Source: Sphingomonas sediminicola
GTDB lineage: Bacteria > Pseudomonadota > Alphaproteobacteria > Sphingomonadales > Sphingomonadaceae
Reading direction: 5' to 3'
DNA: 64,000 nucleotides
Assembly: GCF_014489515.1 (NCBI RefSeq)
Contig: NZ_CP060782.1
Location: forward strand, 1,984,001 to 2,048,000
Below the pieces are notes generated by a model. It saw only the letters and a program-made list of their open reading frames with translations. It was not told the DNA's origin and did no database searches. Both the position numbers and the translations under genes were made by a program. Below are positions 54,528 to 62,952 of this stretch, piece after piece; position 1 is the first letter of the stretch; every line of letters starts with the position of its first letter.

Positions 54528-56287
54528 CTATTTCCGGGCCTTCTCCGCAGCGATCCACGTATTCGTCTGCGCGTCGAGCGCATCCATCGGCACCGCGCCC
54601 TGACCGAGCACGGCGTCGTGGAACCGGCGGATGTCGAACTTGTCGCCCAGCTCCTTTTCGGCGCGCGACCGCAATTCCTCGATCTTGCGCTTGCCGATCA
54701 TGTACGCGAGCGCCTGTCCGGGGACGGAGATGTAGCGGTTGACCTCCGCGTCGATGTTCGCGTCCGTCAGCGCTGAATTGTCCTTCATGAAGGCGACGGC
54801 GCGCGCCTTGTCCCAGCCCTTCCAGTGGATGCCGGTGTCGACGACCAGTCGTGTTGCCCGCCACATCTGGTAGCTCAGGCGTCCCATCTCCTTTTGCGGC
54901 GTGTCGTAGAGGCCCATGTCCGTGCCGAGCCGCTCGGAATAGAGGCCCCACCCTTCGACGAACGCGGTGAAGAAGGTCGTCGACTTGCGCCACTGCGGCA
55001 TGTCCAGCTCCTGCTGGATCGCGATCTGCTGGTGGTGGCCGGGCACCGCTTCGTGGACCGACAACACCGGGATTTCCCACAACGGCCGCTGGTCGAGCTT
55101 GGTCGTGTTGACGAGGTAGTTGCCGGCGATGCCGCCCTCGGGGCTTCCCGGCTGGTAACGCGCCGTCGTGTCGGTCGGCGCGGTAGCGGCGGTCATCGGC
55201 TTGATCCCGTAGGGCAGTCGCGGAAGACGCCCGAAATAGGCCGGCATCTTTCCATCGATTGTCTTGGTGACGATCGCGGTCTTCTCCATCAGCTCTCCCG
55301 GAGTTTTGACATACCACTTCGGATTAGTGCGCATGTCGGCGATCATCGCCTCGCGGCTGGCAAAACCCGCCTTCTTCGCGACCGCCTCCATCTCGGCCCG
55401 GATGCGCGCGACTTCCTGAAGTCCGATCTCGTGGATCTGGTCCGGCGTGAGATCCGTCGTCGTATGGTAACGAACCAGCGCTTTGTAATAGTCTTTGCCC
55501 TGGGGCTGCGTGGAGACGGAATCTACCTTGCGGCACTTCGGGACGAGCTGGCGCGCCGCGACGGTCGAAAATGCGTGGTAGGACGTGGCGATCGGACCGG
55601 CGATGGCCTCACTCGCGCGAGCTTGCAGGCCATTCCATTCGGACGCCGGGATGGCCTGCGGACGCGCCGCCGCGAAGGGACTGTAGAACGGCGACTGGGT
55701 AACGTCCGCCGGCACGAGCGCAAGCGTCGAGCCGGGCAGCGTCTTCATCCATTCGCATGCCTGCGTGTAGCCTTCCGAAGCGGCCTTCACGCTCATGTCG
55801 CTGTACGCCTTCATTCGTGCCGGAACGAGCGCCAGCCGGGCGAGATAATTCTCATAATCGGCCTTGGTTCGCATGGGGATCGTCTCCCCATCGTCGCCAG
55901 AGCTTCGTGGTAGCTTCCAAGCGAAGAGTAGAGCAACTGGCGCTGCCCGAAGTGGTTGAGCAGGATCTGGTCCTCCAGCGTCCGCTGCAGCACCGCGCGG
56001 TTGCTCTGGTCCATCGGGCTCAGTGAGCCGGCGGGGATCGCCTGCAGGCGAACGAGAATGGCCTGCGCTTCGGATGCCTGCCGGTCGAACTCGGTAAGGC
56101 TCAGTTCGCCAAGATCGCGGTCATAGGTCTGGACGCCGACCGAACTTGCCGTGAGCGGATTATCCTTGAGATAGGCCGCCCAATAGTCGTCCATCAGCTT
56201 GTGGAAGTCCTCGGTCGGCCCGGCGATCGCGGGCGTTGCAATGGCGATCGAAGCGACGGTCGCGAGTGCAAGCGTCAATTGGCGCAT
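54528..56287 (-). CDS. DUF885 family metallopeptidase-like protein (frameshifted)
   Basis: An exported protein of about 586 residues in two frames. The N-terminal part (MRQLTLALATVASIAIATPAIAGPTEDFHKLMDDYWAAYLKDNPLTASSVGVQTYDRDLGELS … SSLGSYHEALATMG) joins MRTKADYENYLARLALVPARM… when one G is added to CCCC (+ strand) at 55886-55889. The zinc-type motif VHEAVPGHHQQI (HExxxxH-like) and FVEGWGLYSERLG are typical of DUF885. GGGAGGATTCAGAC precedes the ATG at 56287. Likely an exported peptidase of unknown substrate. It is convergent with the small gene at 54113. Confidence 0.85.
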
Positions 56288-56429
56288 GTCTGAATCCTCC
56301 CTGTTGCACCGGAGCCTAGCCGTGCAGCGCTTTGGCGCAACGCGCGTTTCGACGGACGGCGGCGAGCCTCCATTGTGCTGCGCCTTCGGGGCGACTAGCC
56401 CTTGCTTCACGCTGCTCGGGAGACTGCAG

Positions 56430-57968
56430 ATGACCGTTGCCGACGCCACTCCGGACCTCGAACATATCGACCAGTCCGATCGCGCTTTCATCGGTCATCC
56501 AAAGGGACTCGGCTATCTCGGCTTCACCGAAGCCTGTGAGCGCTTCTCCTATTACTCCATGCAGACCCTGCTCACGCTTTACATGGTCAATTACCTCTTG
56601 TTGGCTGGCCACATAGAGGGTGTTGCCGGACTTGGCTGGTTGAGAGAGTGGCATTACCCGGGCTTGGAGGGCCAGCCGCTCGCATCGGCTATTTTCGGTG
56701 ATTACACGTCGCTCGTTTACCTCATGCCAATTCTCGGCGGGATTATCGCCGACAAGTTGACGGGGCGCCGGGTCGCATTGATCGCCGGAGGGCTAGTCAT
56801 GGCGCTAGGCCATTTCCTGATGGCGATCGAAGGCGCATTCCTGTTCGCGCTACTAGCGCTGATTGTCGGGGTCGGCCTTTTCAAGGGCAATATCGCGACC
56901 CAAGTCGGTGAACTCTACGGCGAGCATGACCTGCGCCGTGCGATGGCGTTTCAGATCTTCTACATCTTCATCAACGTCAGCGTGATCGCTGCCCCGCTCA
57001 TATCGGGGACGCTCGGACAGGAGGTCGGCTGGCATTATGGCTTTGGCTGCGCCGGAGTGGTGATGGTCCTCGGCCTAGGCATTTATTTGTCCGGCCAAAA
57101 ATGGTTGCCGGCCGATCTAGGCGTCGCACAGCAGGATCGCAGCAAACTCATAGGCCGCGTCGTCGGCGGTGCCATCGGCATCGCGGCGCTGGTTATCCTG
57201 TGGCTGATGATCTCGGGCATTCTGTTTTCGAGCTGGGTTGTCGGAACGATCAGCGCCCTGGCGCTCATCGCCTTGCTCTACTGGTTCCTGACGAGAAATC
57301 TCGGAGATGCCGATAAGTCGCGGGTGCTTTCGCTTTGCATCCTGATTCCAGTGCTGGCCATCGCGCTGCTGACCAATCAGGAGATTTTCAACGCATACCT
57401 CATCTGGGGCGACCAGCAGTTCAACCTGACATTCATGGGGAGAACACTGCCGTCGAGCTGGCTCATCACCCTGGACGCAATTCTAAGCTTCTCGATGCTC
57501 GTGGCTGTCGCCGCTTTCTGGAAGTGGTGGAGTTTCAAGCGCCGCGAGCCCGACGAAATCAGCAAGATGATCATCGGCAGCCTGTTCACGATCGCCGGCG
57601 GCCTGTGCCTGTTCATGGCAGCCCTGACACAACCCGAAGGCGGGAAAATCGGCCTCTTTTGGCCCGTGATGTTTCACCTGATGAACAGCATCGGCTTCGC
57701 GCATATCCTGCCGATCAGTCTTGCGCTGTTCACCAAAATCGCGCCCAAGCAGATTACGGCCACGGTGATCGGACTGTACTATCTGTCCTTCTTCGCTGCG
57801 AACAAGGCCGTCGGCTATGTCGGCGGCCTCTATTCCAGCCTGCCGACCACGACCTTCTGGCTGCTTCATATAGCGAGCGCGGCCTTCGGCCTCGTCGCTT
57901 TCATCGTCTTCAAGATGATGATCGGAAAGAGGATGACGGGTGGAGCGCCGGCCAGCGCGACGGCGTGA
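56430..57968 (+). CDS. Proton-dependent oligopeptide transporter (POT/PTR2 family)
   Basis: A 512-residue MFS transporter importing di/tripeptides with protons. The POT signature FTEACERFSYYSMQTLLTLYMV (ExxERFxYY, proton-coupled) and LMPILGGIIADKLTGRRVALIAGG (PTR2 signature) are present. Twelve to fourteen hydrophobic helices, including IFYIFINVSVIAAPLISGTLG. The ATG at 56430 follows CGGGAGACTGCAG; an upstream frame at 56199 is rejected. Its stop overlaps the DUF1206 gene's GTG. Neighbour peptidase genes (DUF885) fit peptide use. Confidence 0.92.
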   Translation: MTVADATPDLEHIDQSDRAFIGHPKGLGYLGFTEACERFSYYSMQTLLTLYMVNYLLLAGHIEGVAGLGWLREWHYPGLEGQPLASAIFGDYTSLVYLMPILGGIIADKLTGRRVALIAGGLVMALGHFLMAIEGAFLFALLALIVGVGLFKGNIATQVGELYGEHDLRRAMAFQIFYIFINVSVIAAPLISGTLGQEVGWHYGFGCAGVVMVLGLGIYLSGQKWLPADLGVAQQDRSKLIGRVVGGAIGIAALVILWLMISGILFSSWVVGTISALALIALLYWFLTRNLGDADKSRVLSLCILIPVLAIALLTNQEIFNAYLIWGDQQFNLTFMGRTLPSSWLITLDAILSFSMLVAVAAFWKWWSFKRREPDEISKMIIGSLFTIAGGLCLFMAALTQPEGGKIGLFWPVMFHLMNSIGFAHILPISLALFTKIAPKQITATVIGLYYLSFFAANKAVGYVGGLYSSLPTTTFWLLHIASAAFGLVAFIVFKMMIGKRMTGGAPASATA

Positions 57969-58792
57969 AGCCTGAGGACGCGCTTCCCGACGATCTCGCC
58001 GGCGAGAGCCGCTTCCAGCTGCTGACCCGGCTGGGCTTCGCCGGGCGGGGCCTGCTGTACATCATCATCGGCCTGCTGGTGATCTTCGCGGGCCGCACCG
58101 AAGACCTGACCGGAGCGCTCGAGTATCTTGGCCACGGCGTCGGCAAACTGCTTCTGGCCGTGCTCGTCGTCGGCACGGCCGTGTATGGGCTCTGGAGGCT
58201 CACTGACGCCGTGTTCGGGATCGAGAGCGGGAGGCATCACTGGAAGGCCTGGCGCAAGCGTGTCGCTGCCGGGACAAGCGGAATCATCTACTCCTTCCTC
58301 GCCTACAAGGCGGTCCGCATCCTCTTCTCCCAGCGAGTGAGCGGGAACGACGCGCAGCAGCACGCGGCCGATGCTTTCGATCTTCCGGGCGGCGAGATAA
58401 TAGTCCTGATCGCCGCGGCAATTCTCTTCGGCGCGGGCATCGTCCAGCTGGTCAAGGCAGCGAAGTGCAGCTTCCTTGCACGTCTCGACTGCGACGATCG
58501 CCAGAAGGTCTGGATCCGATGGCTGGGCCGAATCGGTTATGCGGCGCGCGGGATTATCTTCCTGGTTGTCGCCTGGCAGCTCGAACAATCGGCCATCCAT
58601 CGCCGGGCATCGGAAGCAGGCGGGCTGGAACAGGCGCTGGATTTCTTCTCGCCAACGGTTCGAGGCTGGGTCGCGGCGGGCCTGATGCTGTTCGGCTTCC
58701 TCAGCCTCGTCGAGGCTCGCTTCCGCCGAATTCACCGGCCTCCGCCGGTCGATCGAGTCGCAGATGGTCTGAAAGACGCAGTCCGCCGCTGA
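57965..58792 (+). CDS. DUF1206 membrane protein
   Basis: A 275-residue protein with three repeated DUF1206 units, each of two helices: RLGFAGRGLLYIIIGLLVIFAGR, KRVAAGTSGIIYSFLAYKAVRILF and RIGYAARGIIFLVVAWQLEQ. Conserved (G/A)RGxxY/F motifs open each unit. Function unknown. GTG 57965 within the transporter's stop codon. Confidence 0.87.
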   Translation: MKPEDALPDDLAGESRFQLLTRLGFAGRGLLYIIIGLLVIFAGRTEDLTGALEYLGHGVGKLLLAVLVVGTAVYGLWRLTDAVFGIESGRHHWKAWRKRVAAGTSGIIYSFLAYKAVRILFSQRVSGNDAQQHAADAFDLPGGEIIVLIAAAILFGAGIVQLVKAAKCSFLARLDCDDRQKVWIRWLGRIGYAARGIIFLVVAWQLEQSAIHRRASEAGGLEQALDFFSPTVRGWVAAGLMLFGFLSLVEARFRRIHRPPPVDRVADGLKDAVRR

Positions 58793-58945
58793 TCCGCGCC
58801 AGGCCGACTCCCTTCATCGACCGACAGCGAAGCTTCGTCGAAGCCGAGGTCCGGTGGTCGAAAACGACTCCGGCTCCGGCGAAATCGCAATGCGGGACCC
58901 ACCAAGGCAGTTCATCCCACCGCCGTCCACAAGCGGACAGATGGG

Positions 58946-59350
58946 ATGGCAACAATGCGAAAGAGTAGAATTCTTTCCACGTTGGCAGCCGCCTCGGTAG
59001 CAACCGCGGGCCTGTTCCTGCCATTTGCGTCAGCCACGGCGAAGGACCGACCCGTGCTCGTCACGGCTCCGTCCGACCTTGTCGTGCGTCATGTGAGCTA
59101 TTCGGACCTCGACCTCGCCGCGCCGGCGGGAAAGGCGGCCCTTTACGACAGGGTCGGCTTCGCGATCGGCGACGTGTGCACTGAGGCGAACCATTTCGAC
59201 AATGGGAGCTTCGCCTTCAAGTCCGGCCTGAAGCAATGCTCGAACGTCGCCTGGAGCGACGCTCGCCCGCAGATCGCTCGTGCCGTGGAAAGGGCGACGG
59301 GCACGTCTTCCATCGCCGCCGCTGCGATCACGATCTCGACGGCGCGTTGA
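58946..59350 (+). CDS. UrcA family protein
   Basis: A 134-residue exported protein. Signal peptide (…ILSTLAAASVATAGLFLPFASATA), then VLVTAPSDLVVRHVSYSDLDLAAPAGKAALYDRVGFAIGDVCTEANHFDNG … LKQCSNVAWSDARPQIARAVERA. The VSYxDLDL…G…RV…AxxxVC…C pattern is the UrcA family, common in sphingomonads and other alphaproteobacteria, of unknown role. ATG 58955 is an alternative start. It ends before a strong hairpin. Confidence 0.85.
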   Translation: MATMRKSRILSTLAAASVATAGLFLPFASATAKDRPVLVTAPSDLVVRHVSYSDLDLAAPAGKAALYDRVGFAIGDVCTEANHFDNGSFAFKSGLKQCSNVAWSDARPQIARAVERATGTSSIAAAAITISTAR

Positions 59351-59363
59351 CCGGCTGCGCAGG

Positions 59364-59391
59364 GCGTGGCTCCGGCGCCTCGGAGCCACGC
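59364..59391 (+). terminator. Perfect 11-bp GC hairpin after the UrcA gene
   Basis: GCGTGGCTCCG and CGGAGCCACGC flank a 6-nt loop, 13 nt past the stop. No T-run follows. It is terminator-like and insulates the following SOS-type promoter. Confidence 0.65.
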
Positions 59392-59435
59392 TCGAGCGAT
59401 ACCGCTAAACGCCTGTATGGACAGGAGAAGTCTTA

Positions 59436-59450
59436 GAACATATTGAGAAC
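59436..59450 (+). promoter_or_regulatory. Alphaproteobacterial LexA (SOS) box
   Basis: GAAC-N7-GAAC (GAAC ATATTGA GAAC) is the exact reverse form of GTTC-N7-GTTC, the LexA site known from alphaproteobacteria. It ends 2 nt before the ATG of the radical SAM DNA-repair gene, so LexA would block transcription or its start. Both half-sites are perfect. DNA-damage induction is inferred. Confidence 0.75.
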
Positions 59451-59452
59451 GA

Positions 59453-60697
59453 ATGGCCCAACTGGACCTGCAGTCGAAGCTCGCGATTCTCGCCGATGCG
59501 GCCAAATATGACGCATCCTGTGCGTCTTCGGGATCGTCAAGACGCGACAGCCGCGGCGGCAAGGGGCTGGGCTCGACGGAGGGGATGGGCATCTGCCACG
59601 CTTACGCGCCGGACGGCCGCTGCATCTCCCTGCTAAAGATCCTGCTGACCAACAGCTGCATCTTCGACTGCGCCTATTGCATCAACCGCAAGAGCTCGAA
59701 TGTCCGACGGGCGCGCTTCACCATCGAGGAGGTCGTCCGACTCACGCTCGAGTTCTACAAGCGCAATTACATCGAAGGACTGTTTCTCTCCTCCGGCATC
59801 ATCCGCTCGTCCAATTATACAATGGAGCAACTGGTCGAGGTCGCGCGGTCACTGCGCGAAGAGCATGACTTCCGCGGCTACATCCACCTCAAGACCATTC
59901 CCGACGCAGATCCGGAGTTGCTGAGTCAGGCCGGGCTTTTCGCCGATCGCGTTTCGATCAATATCGAGCTTCCCACCGAAAGCGGGCTTCAGCGCCTTGC
60001 GCCTGAAAAGGATGGCGGCCGGATCGAAAGCGCGATGCGGGACACGCGCGCAGCCATCGACGACGGCGCAGACGCCAAGTCGAAATACAAGTCCGCTCCA
60101 CTTTACGCTCCGGCCGGCCAATCGACCCAGATGATCGTCGGTGCCGACACGGCCAGCGACGGCGACATCATCGTTCGGGCGAGCGCGCTCTACGACCGCT
60201 TCCGACTGCGGCGCGTTTATTATTCGGCCTTTTCACCGATCCCGGATGCGAGCGCCGTGCTTCCACTGAAGCGCCCGCCGCTGATGCGTGAGCATCGGCT
60301 TTACCAGTCCGATTGGCTGATGCGCTTCTACGGCTTCAAGCCGGCGGAGGTGGCAGGCGCCGCCGACGCAAGTGGCATGCTTCCGTTGGACATCGATCCC
60401 AAGCTCGCCTGGGCGCTCAAGTTCCGGGAGAGCTTCCCGGTAGACGTAAACCGGGCACCGAAGGAACAGCTTCTGCGTGTGCCCGGCCTTGGCACCAAGG
60501 CGGTCGACCGGATCCTGTCCTCGCGGCGCTGGCGGAATCTTCGGCTCGCCGATGTTGCACGACTGACGCTTTCGATCGCCAAGGTTCGGCCCTTCATTAC
60601 CACCGCGGATTGGATCCCGACCCTCATGACCGACCGAGCCGACCTGAAGGCGCTGGTCGCGCCAAGACAGCAGCAGCTGGAACTGTTCGCTGCCTGA
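59453..60697 (+). CDS. Radical SAM protein, putative DNA modification/repair (TIGR03916 type)
   Basis: A 414-residue enzyme. The 4Fe-4S motif is LLTNSCIFDCAYCINRKSS (CxxxCxYC, about residues 68-76). Conserved flanks are KLAILADAAKYDASCASSGSS…GICHAYAPDGRCISLLKILLTN, LFLSSGIIRSSNYTMEQLVEVARSLR and KTIPDADPELL. The C-terminal half has a helix-hairpin-helix, FPVDVNRAPKEQLLRVPGLGTKAVDRILSSRRWRNLR, suited to DNA binding. The family is regularly found with UdgX/DUF4130 genes. Expression is probably LexA-controlled (perfect box just upstream). Substrate unknown. Confidence 0.92.
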   Translation: MAQLDLQSKLAILADAAKYDASCASSGSSRRDSRGGKGLGSTEGMGICHAYAPDGRCISLLKILLTNSCIFDCAYCINRKSSNVRRARFTIEEVVRLTLEFYKRNYIEGLFLSSGIIRSSNYTMEQLVEVARSLREEHDFRGYIHLKTIPDADPELLSQAGLFADRVSINIELPTESGLQRLAPEKDGGRIESAMRDTRAAIDDGADAKSKYKSAPLYAPAGQSTQMIVGADTASDGDIIVRASALYDRFRLRRVYYSAFSPIPDASAVLPLKRPPLMREHRLYQSDWLMRFYGFKPAEVAGAADASGMLPLDIDPKLAWALKFRESFPVDVNRAPKEQLLRVPGLGTKAVDRILSSRRWRNLRLADVARLTLSIAKVRPFITTADWIPTLMTDRADLKALVAPRQQQLELFAA

Positions 60698-60701
60698 AGT
60701 T

Positions 60702-61409
60702 CTATTCTGGGATAAGCCCCGTATCGGTCAGCCAGCGGCGGCGCGTGGCGAAGGCAAACAGCCGATTGATCACCGGGTTCGACCAGCCGCTGTTGGTCGC
60801 GAAATCGCGGGTCAGTGTGTCGTGGTGGAGTTGATGGGCCCGCGGGGTCATCAACAGGCCGACAGCCCGCATCGCTCGGACGATCGCAGGATTGTCCTCG
60901 CGGTGCAGCGTGCCGTGGAAATATTGGGCGAACGTGCCGCCAATGATCAGGACGACCGCTCCGAACGTGAACCAGCCGGACAGCGGCAGCAGCAGAGCCG
61001 TCAGATTGAGCGCAAGCGATGCTGGGAGCGCCACGAAGATGATGGTCGACCCGATCTGCATCAGCATCGGTCGTCGGCCCAGGGCCTCTGGCCGCGGATG
61101 GTGGTTCTTGAAATCGTAGACCAGCTTTTCGAGTGGCCCGATCTTCCGCCAAATGCTGTCCCTCAAAGAGAGATAGTCCTCGGATTCACGCGACCCCGGG
61201 TAGAAATACAGACGGTCGAGGCCAATACCCGGCGTGCACGGTCGGTAGTCCATGTACATGTGCGTGAGGCCCGACAGCAGGTCGGCGACATACCAGGCGG
61301 CGAGAGCAGCCGGAGCCCACAGCCAGTCCGGCGCTCCGGCGAGCCACAGGTTGAACGCCATCGACGCCAGGAACAGGGCCGTCACCGGCCAAGGCGCTGC
61401 CTTCATCAT
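60702..61409 (-). CDS. CarF/Kua-type lipid desaturase (plasmanylethanolamine desaturase-like)
   Basis: A 235-residue membrane protein. It carries eight His in the pattern of the TMEM189/CarF (Lipid_desat) family: H50 in SGLTHMYMDY, HH103-104 in FKNHHPRPEAL, H165 and H169 in FHGTLHRE, H192 and HH195-196 in RAHQLHHDTL, followed by the conserved NSGW-NP. Hydrophobic helices between the boxes. CarF in myxobacteria makes the vinyl-ether bond of plasmalogens. Whether this protein acts on ether lipids or other acyl lipids is open. Inserted on the opposite strand between the radical SAM and UdgX genes. Confidence 0.68.
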   Translation of the reverse strand: MMKAAPWPVTALFLASMAFNLWLAGAPDWLWAPAALAAWYVADLLSGLTHMYMDYRPCTPGIGLDRLYFYPGSRESEDYLSLRDSIWRKIGPLEKLVYDFKNHHPRPEALGRRPMLMQIGSTIIFVALPASLALNLTALLLPLSGWFTFGAVVLIIGGTFAQYFHGTLHREDNPAIVRAMRAVGLLMTPRAHQLHHDTLTRDFATNSGWSNPVINRLFAFATRRRWLTDTGLIPE

Positions 61410-61429
61410 TGCTCTGCGTTAAAGCCTTT

Positions 61430-61444
61430 GAACTCTTTGGGAAA
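61430..61444. promoter_or_regulatory. Near-consensus LexA box before the UdgX gene
   Basis: GAAC-N7-GAAA matches the alphaproteobacterial LexA site with one mismatch in the second half. It lies 21 bp before the CarF-like start (divergent) and 66 bp before the UdgX ATG. It is weaker than the box at 59436 and may be chance. Confidence 0.4.
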
Positions 61445-61469
61445 CCCGAACCGGGCGCAACTCGCCGCG

Positions 61470-61484
61470 GTTAACTCGGTTAAC
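61470..61484. promoter_or_regulatory. Palindromic GTTAAC repeat in UdgX upstream region
   Basis: GTTAAC-TCG-GTTAAC: each half is itself a palindrome, forming an inverted as well as direct repeat. It is 26 bp before the ATG. A regulator-binding role is possible; no protein can be named. Confidence 0.3.
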
Positions 61485-61509
61485 GTCTGACGTGTTGCAA
61501 GAAGGACCC

Positions 61510-62952
61510 ATGATCGACGCGCATCGCGTCACCCTGGCCTCGGAGGACGACTTCGACGGCTGGCGCGATGCCGCCCGCGACCTCGCCGAGGCAGGCGTCC
61601 CGCCGGACGCAATCGTCTGGCGCGTGGACGGATCGGAAGACGACCTTTTCGCCAAAGAGGCTCGGCAGCCGACCGGCGCCAGCTTTCCCGTTCCACGGCC
61701 CTTCATCGACCTCGCGAAGAGCGTCGTCTGCCACACCGACCCCGAACGGTTCGCTTTGCTCTACGCAATGCTCTGGAAATTGCGCTCCAACCGCCATGCC
61801 ATGGAAGATCGCGCGGATCCGCTGGTCGACCGGCTCGAGAATTTGGCCAAGGAAGTCCGCCGCGACGTGCACAAAATGCACGCTTTCGTCCGCTTCCGGG
61901 TGGTCGAGCAGCCCGACGGAATGACGCGCTTCATCGCCTTCTTCGAGCCCGACCATCACATCGTCCGGCACGCCGCCGGCTTCTTCGTACGCCGCTTCAC
62001 AAACATGCGGTGGTCGATCCTGACGCCCGAGCTTTCGATCCATTGGGACGGCGAAACGCTTTCTGAAGGTCCTGGCACGACGCGCGCGGAGGCGCCCGGC
62101 GGCGATCCGCTCGAGGCGATGTGGACGACCTATTATGCCTCCATCTTCAATCCGGCACGCCTGAAGGTCGGCGCAATGCTGAAGGAGATGCCGAAGAAAT
62201 ACTGGCGCAACATGCCGGAGACCTCACTCGTTCAGCCTTTGATTGCGAGCGCTCGCAATCGGGAGTTGGAAATGATCGACCGGGCAGCGGCCAAGGAAGG
62301 CCTCAGAGAAGCGCTGGAAGCGGAACGGCGGATTGAGCCAGGCGGAAACCTGCGCAAGTCCTGGGAGGCCCTGTTCAAGGAGGCGCGCGGGTGCACCCGA
62401 TGCGACCTCTACAAGCGCGCCAACCAGACAGTGTTCGGCGAGGGCCCGCTCGACGCGTCCATCATGTTCGTGGGCGAGCAGCCCGGGGACCAGGAGGACG
62501 TCGCCGGACGCCCGTTCGTCGGACCGGCCGGCCAGGTTTTTGACGAGGCCTTGGAGAGAGCAGGGATCCCGCGTTCGGAAGTCTACGTCACCAATGCGGT
62601 CAAGCATTTCAAGTTCGAGCAGCGCGGCAAGAAACGCATCCACAGCAAACCCAATGCGGGCGAGATCGAAGCTTGCCGCTGGTGGATCGACCAGGAGCGC
62701 TCGCTGATCCGCCCGCCGGTCACCGTCGCGTTGGGAGCGACCGCTGCCCGCTCGATCCTCGACAAGGTCGTCACGATCAGCCGCGTGCGCGGCTCGCCCA
62801 TTGCGCTTCCGGACGGCGGCGAATGCTGGGTGACCGTCCACCCGAGCTTCCTGCTCCGCATCCCCGAACCGGACCGTAAGCGCGAAGAACGGGCGAAGTT
62901 CGTCGACGACCTCAAACGCGTCCGCGATCGCGCGGCGGAGCTGGCTTCCTAG
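61510..62952 (+). CDS. DUF4130–UdgX fusion: uracil-DNA-binding glycosylase family protein
   Basis: A 480-residue fusion. The N-terminal half is the DUF4130 (TIGR03915) domain: VTLASEDDFDGWRDAARDLAEAGVPPDAIVW … FALLYAMLWKL … VRRDVHKMHAFVRFR … HIVRHAAGFFVRRFTNMRWSILTPE. The C-terminal half (from about residue 280) is UdgX: GCTRCDLYKRANQTVFGEGP, GEQPGDQEDVAGRPFVGPAG, and FKFEQRGKKRIHSKP. The last holds the KRRIH-type loop whose His forms a covalent bond with the abasic sugar in known UdgX. One [4Fe-4S] cluster is expected from the Cys residues. ATG 61510 follows AAGAAGGA; GTG 61492 is rejected. Ends 4 nt inside the TonB receptor 3' end. Confidence 0.93.
   Translation: MIDAHRVTLASEDDFDGWRDAARDLAEAGVPPDAIVWRVDGSEDDLFAKEARQPTGASFPVPRPFIDLAKSVVCHTDPERFALLYAMLWKLRSNRHAMEDRADPLVDRLENLAKEVRRDVHKMHAFVRFRVVEQPDGMTRFIAFFEPDHHIVRHAAGFFVRRFTNMRWSILTPELSIHWDGETLSEGPGTTRAEAPGGDPLEAMWTTYYASIFNPARLKVGAMLKEMPKKYWRNMPETSLVQPLIASARNRELEMIDRAAAKEGLREALEAERRIEPGGNLRKSWEALFKEARGCTRCDLYKRANQTVFGEGPLDASIMFVGEQPGDQEDVAGRPFVGPAGQVFDEALERAGIPRSEVYVTNAVKHFKFEQRGKKRIHSKPNAGEIEACRWWIDQERSLIRPPVTVALGATAARSILDKVVTISRVRGSPIALPDGGECWVTVHPSFLLRIPEPDRKREERAKFVDDLKRVRDRAAELAS

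Noticed and set aside
61441..61500. GTTAAC-TCG-GTTAAC as a LexA box
   Set aside because: Spacing between half-sites is 5 rather than 7 and the halves are GTTA, not GTTC.
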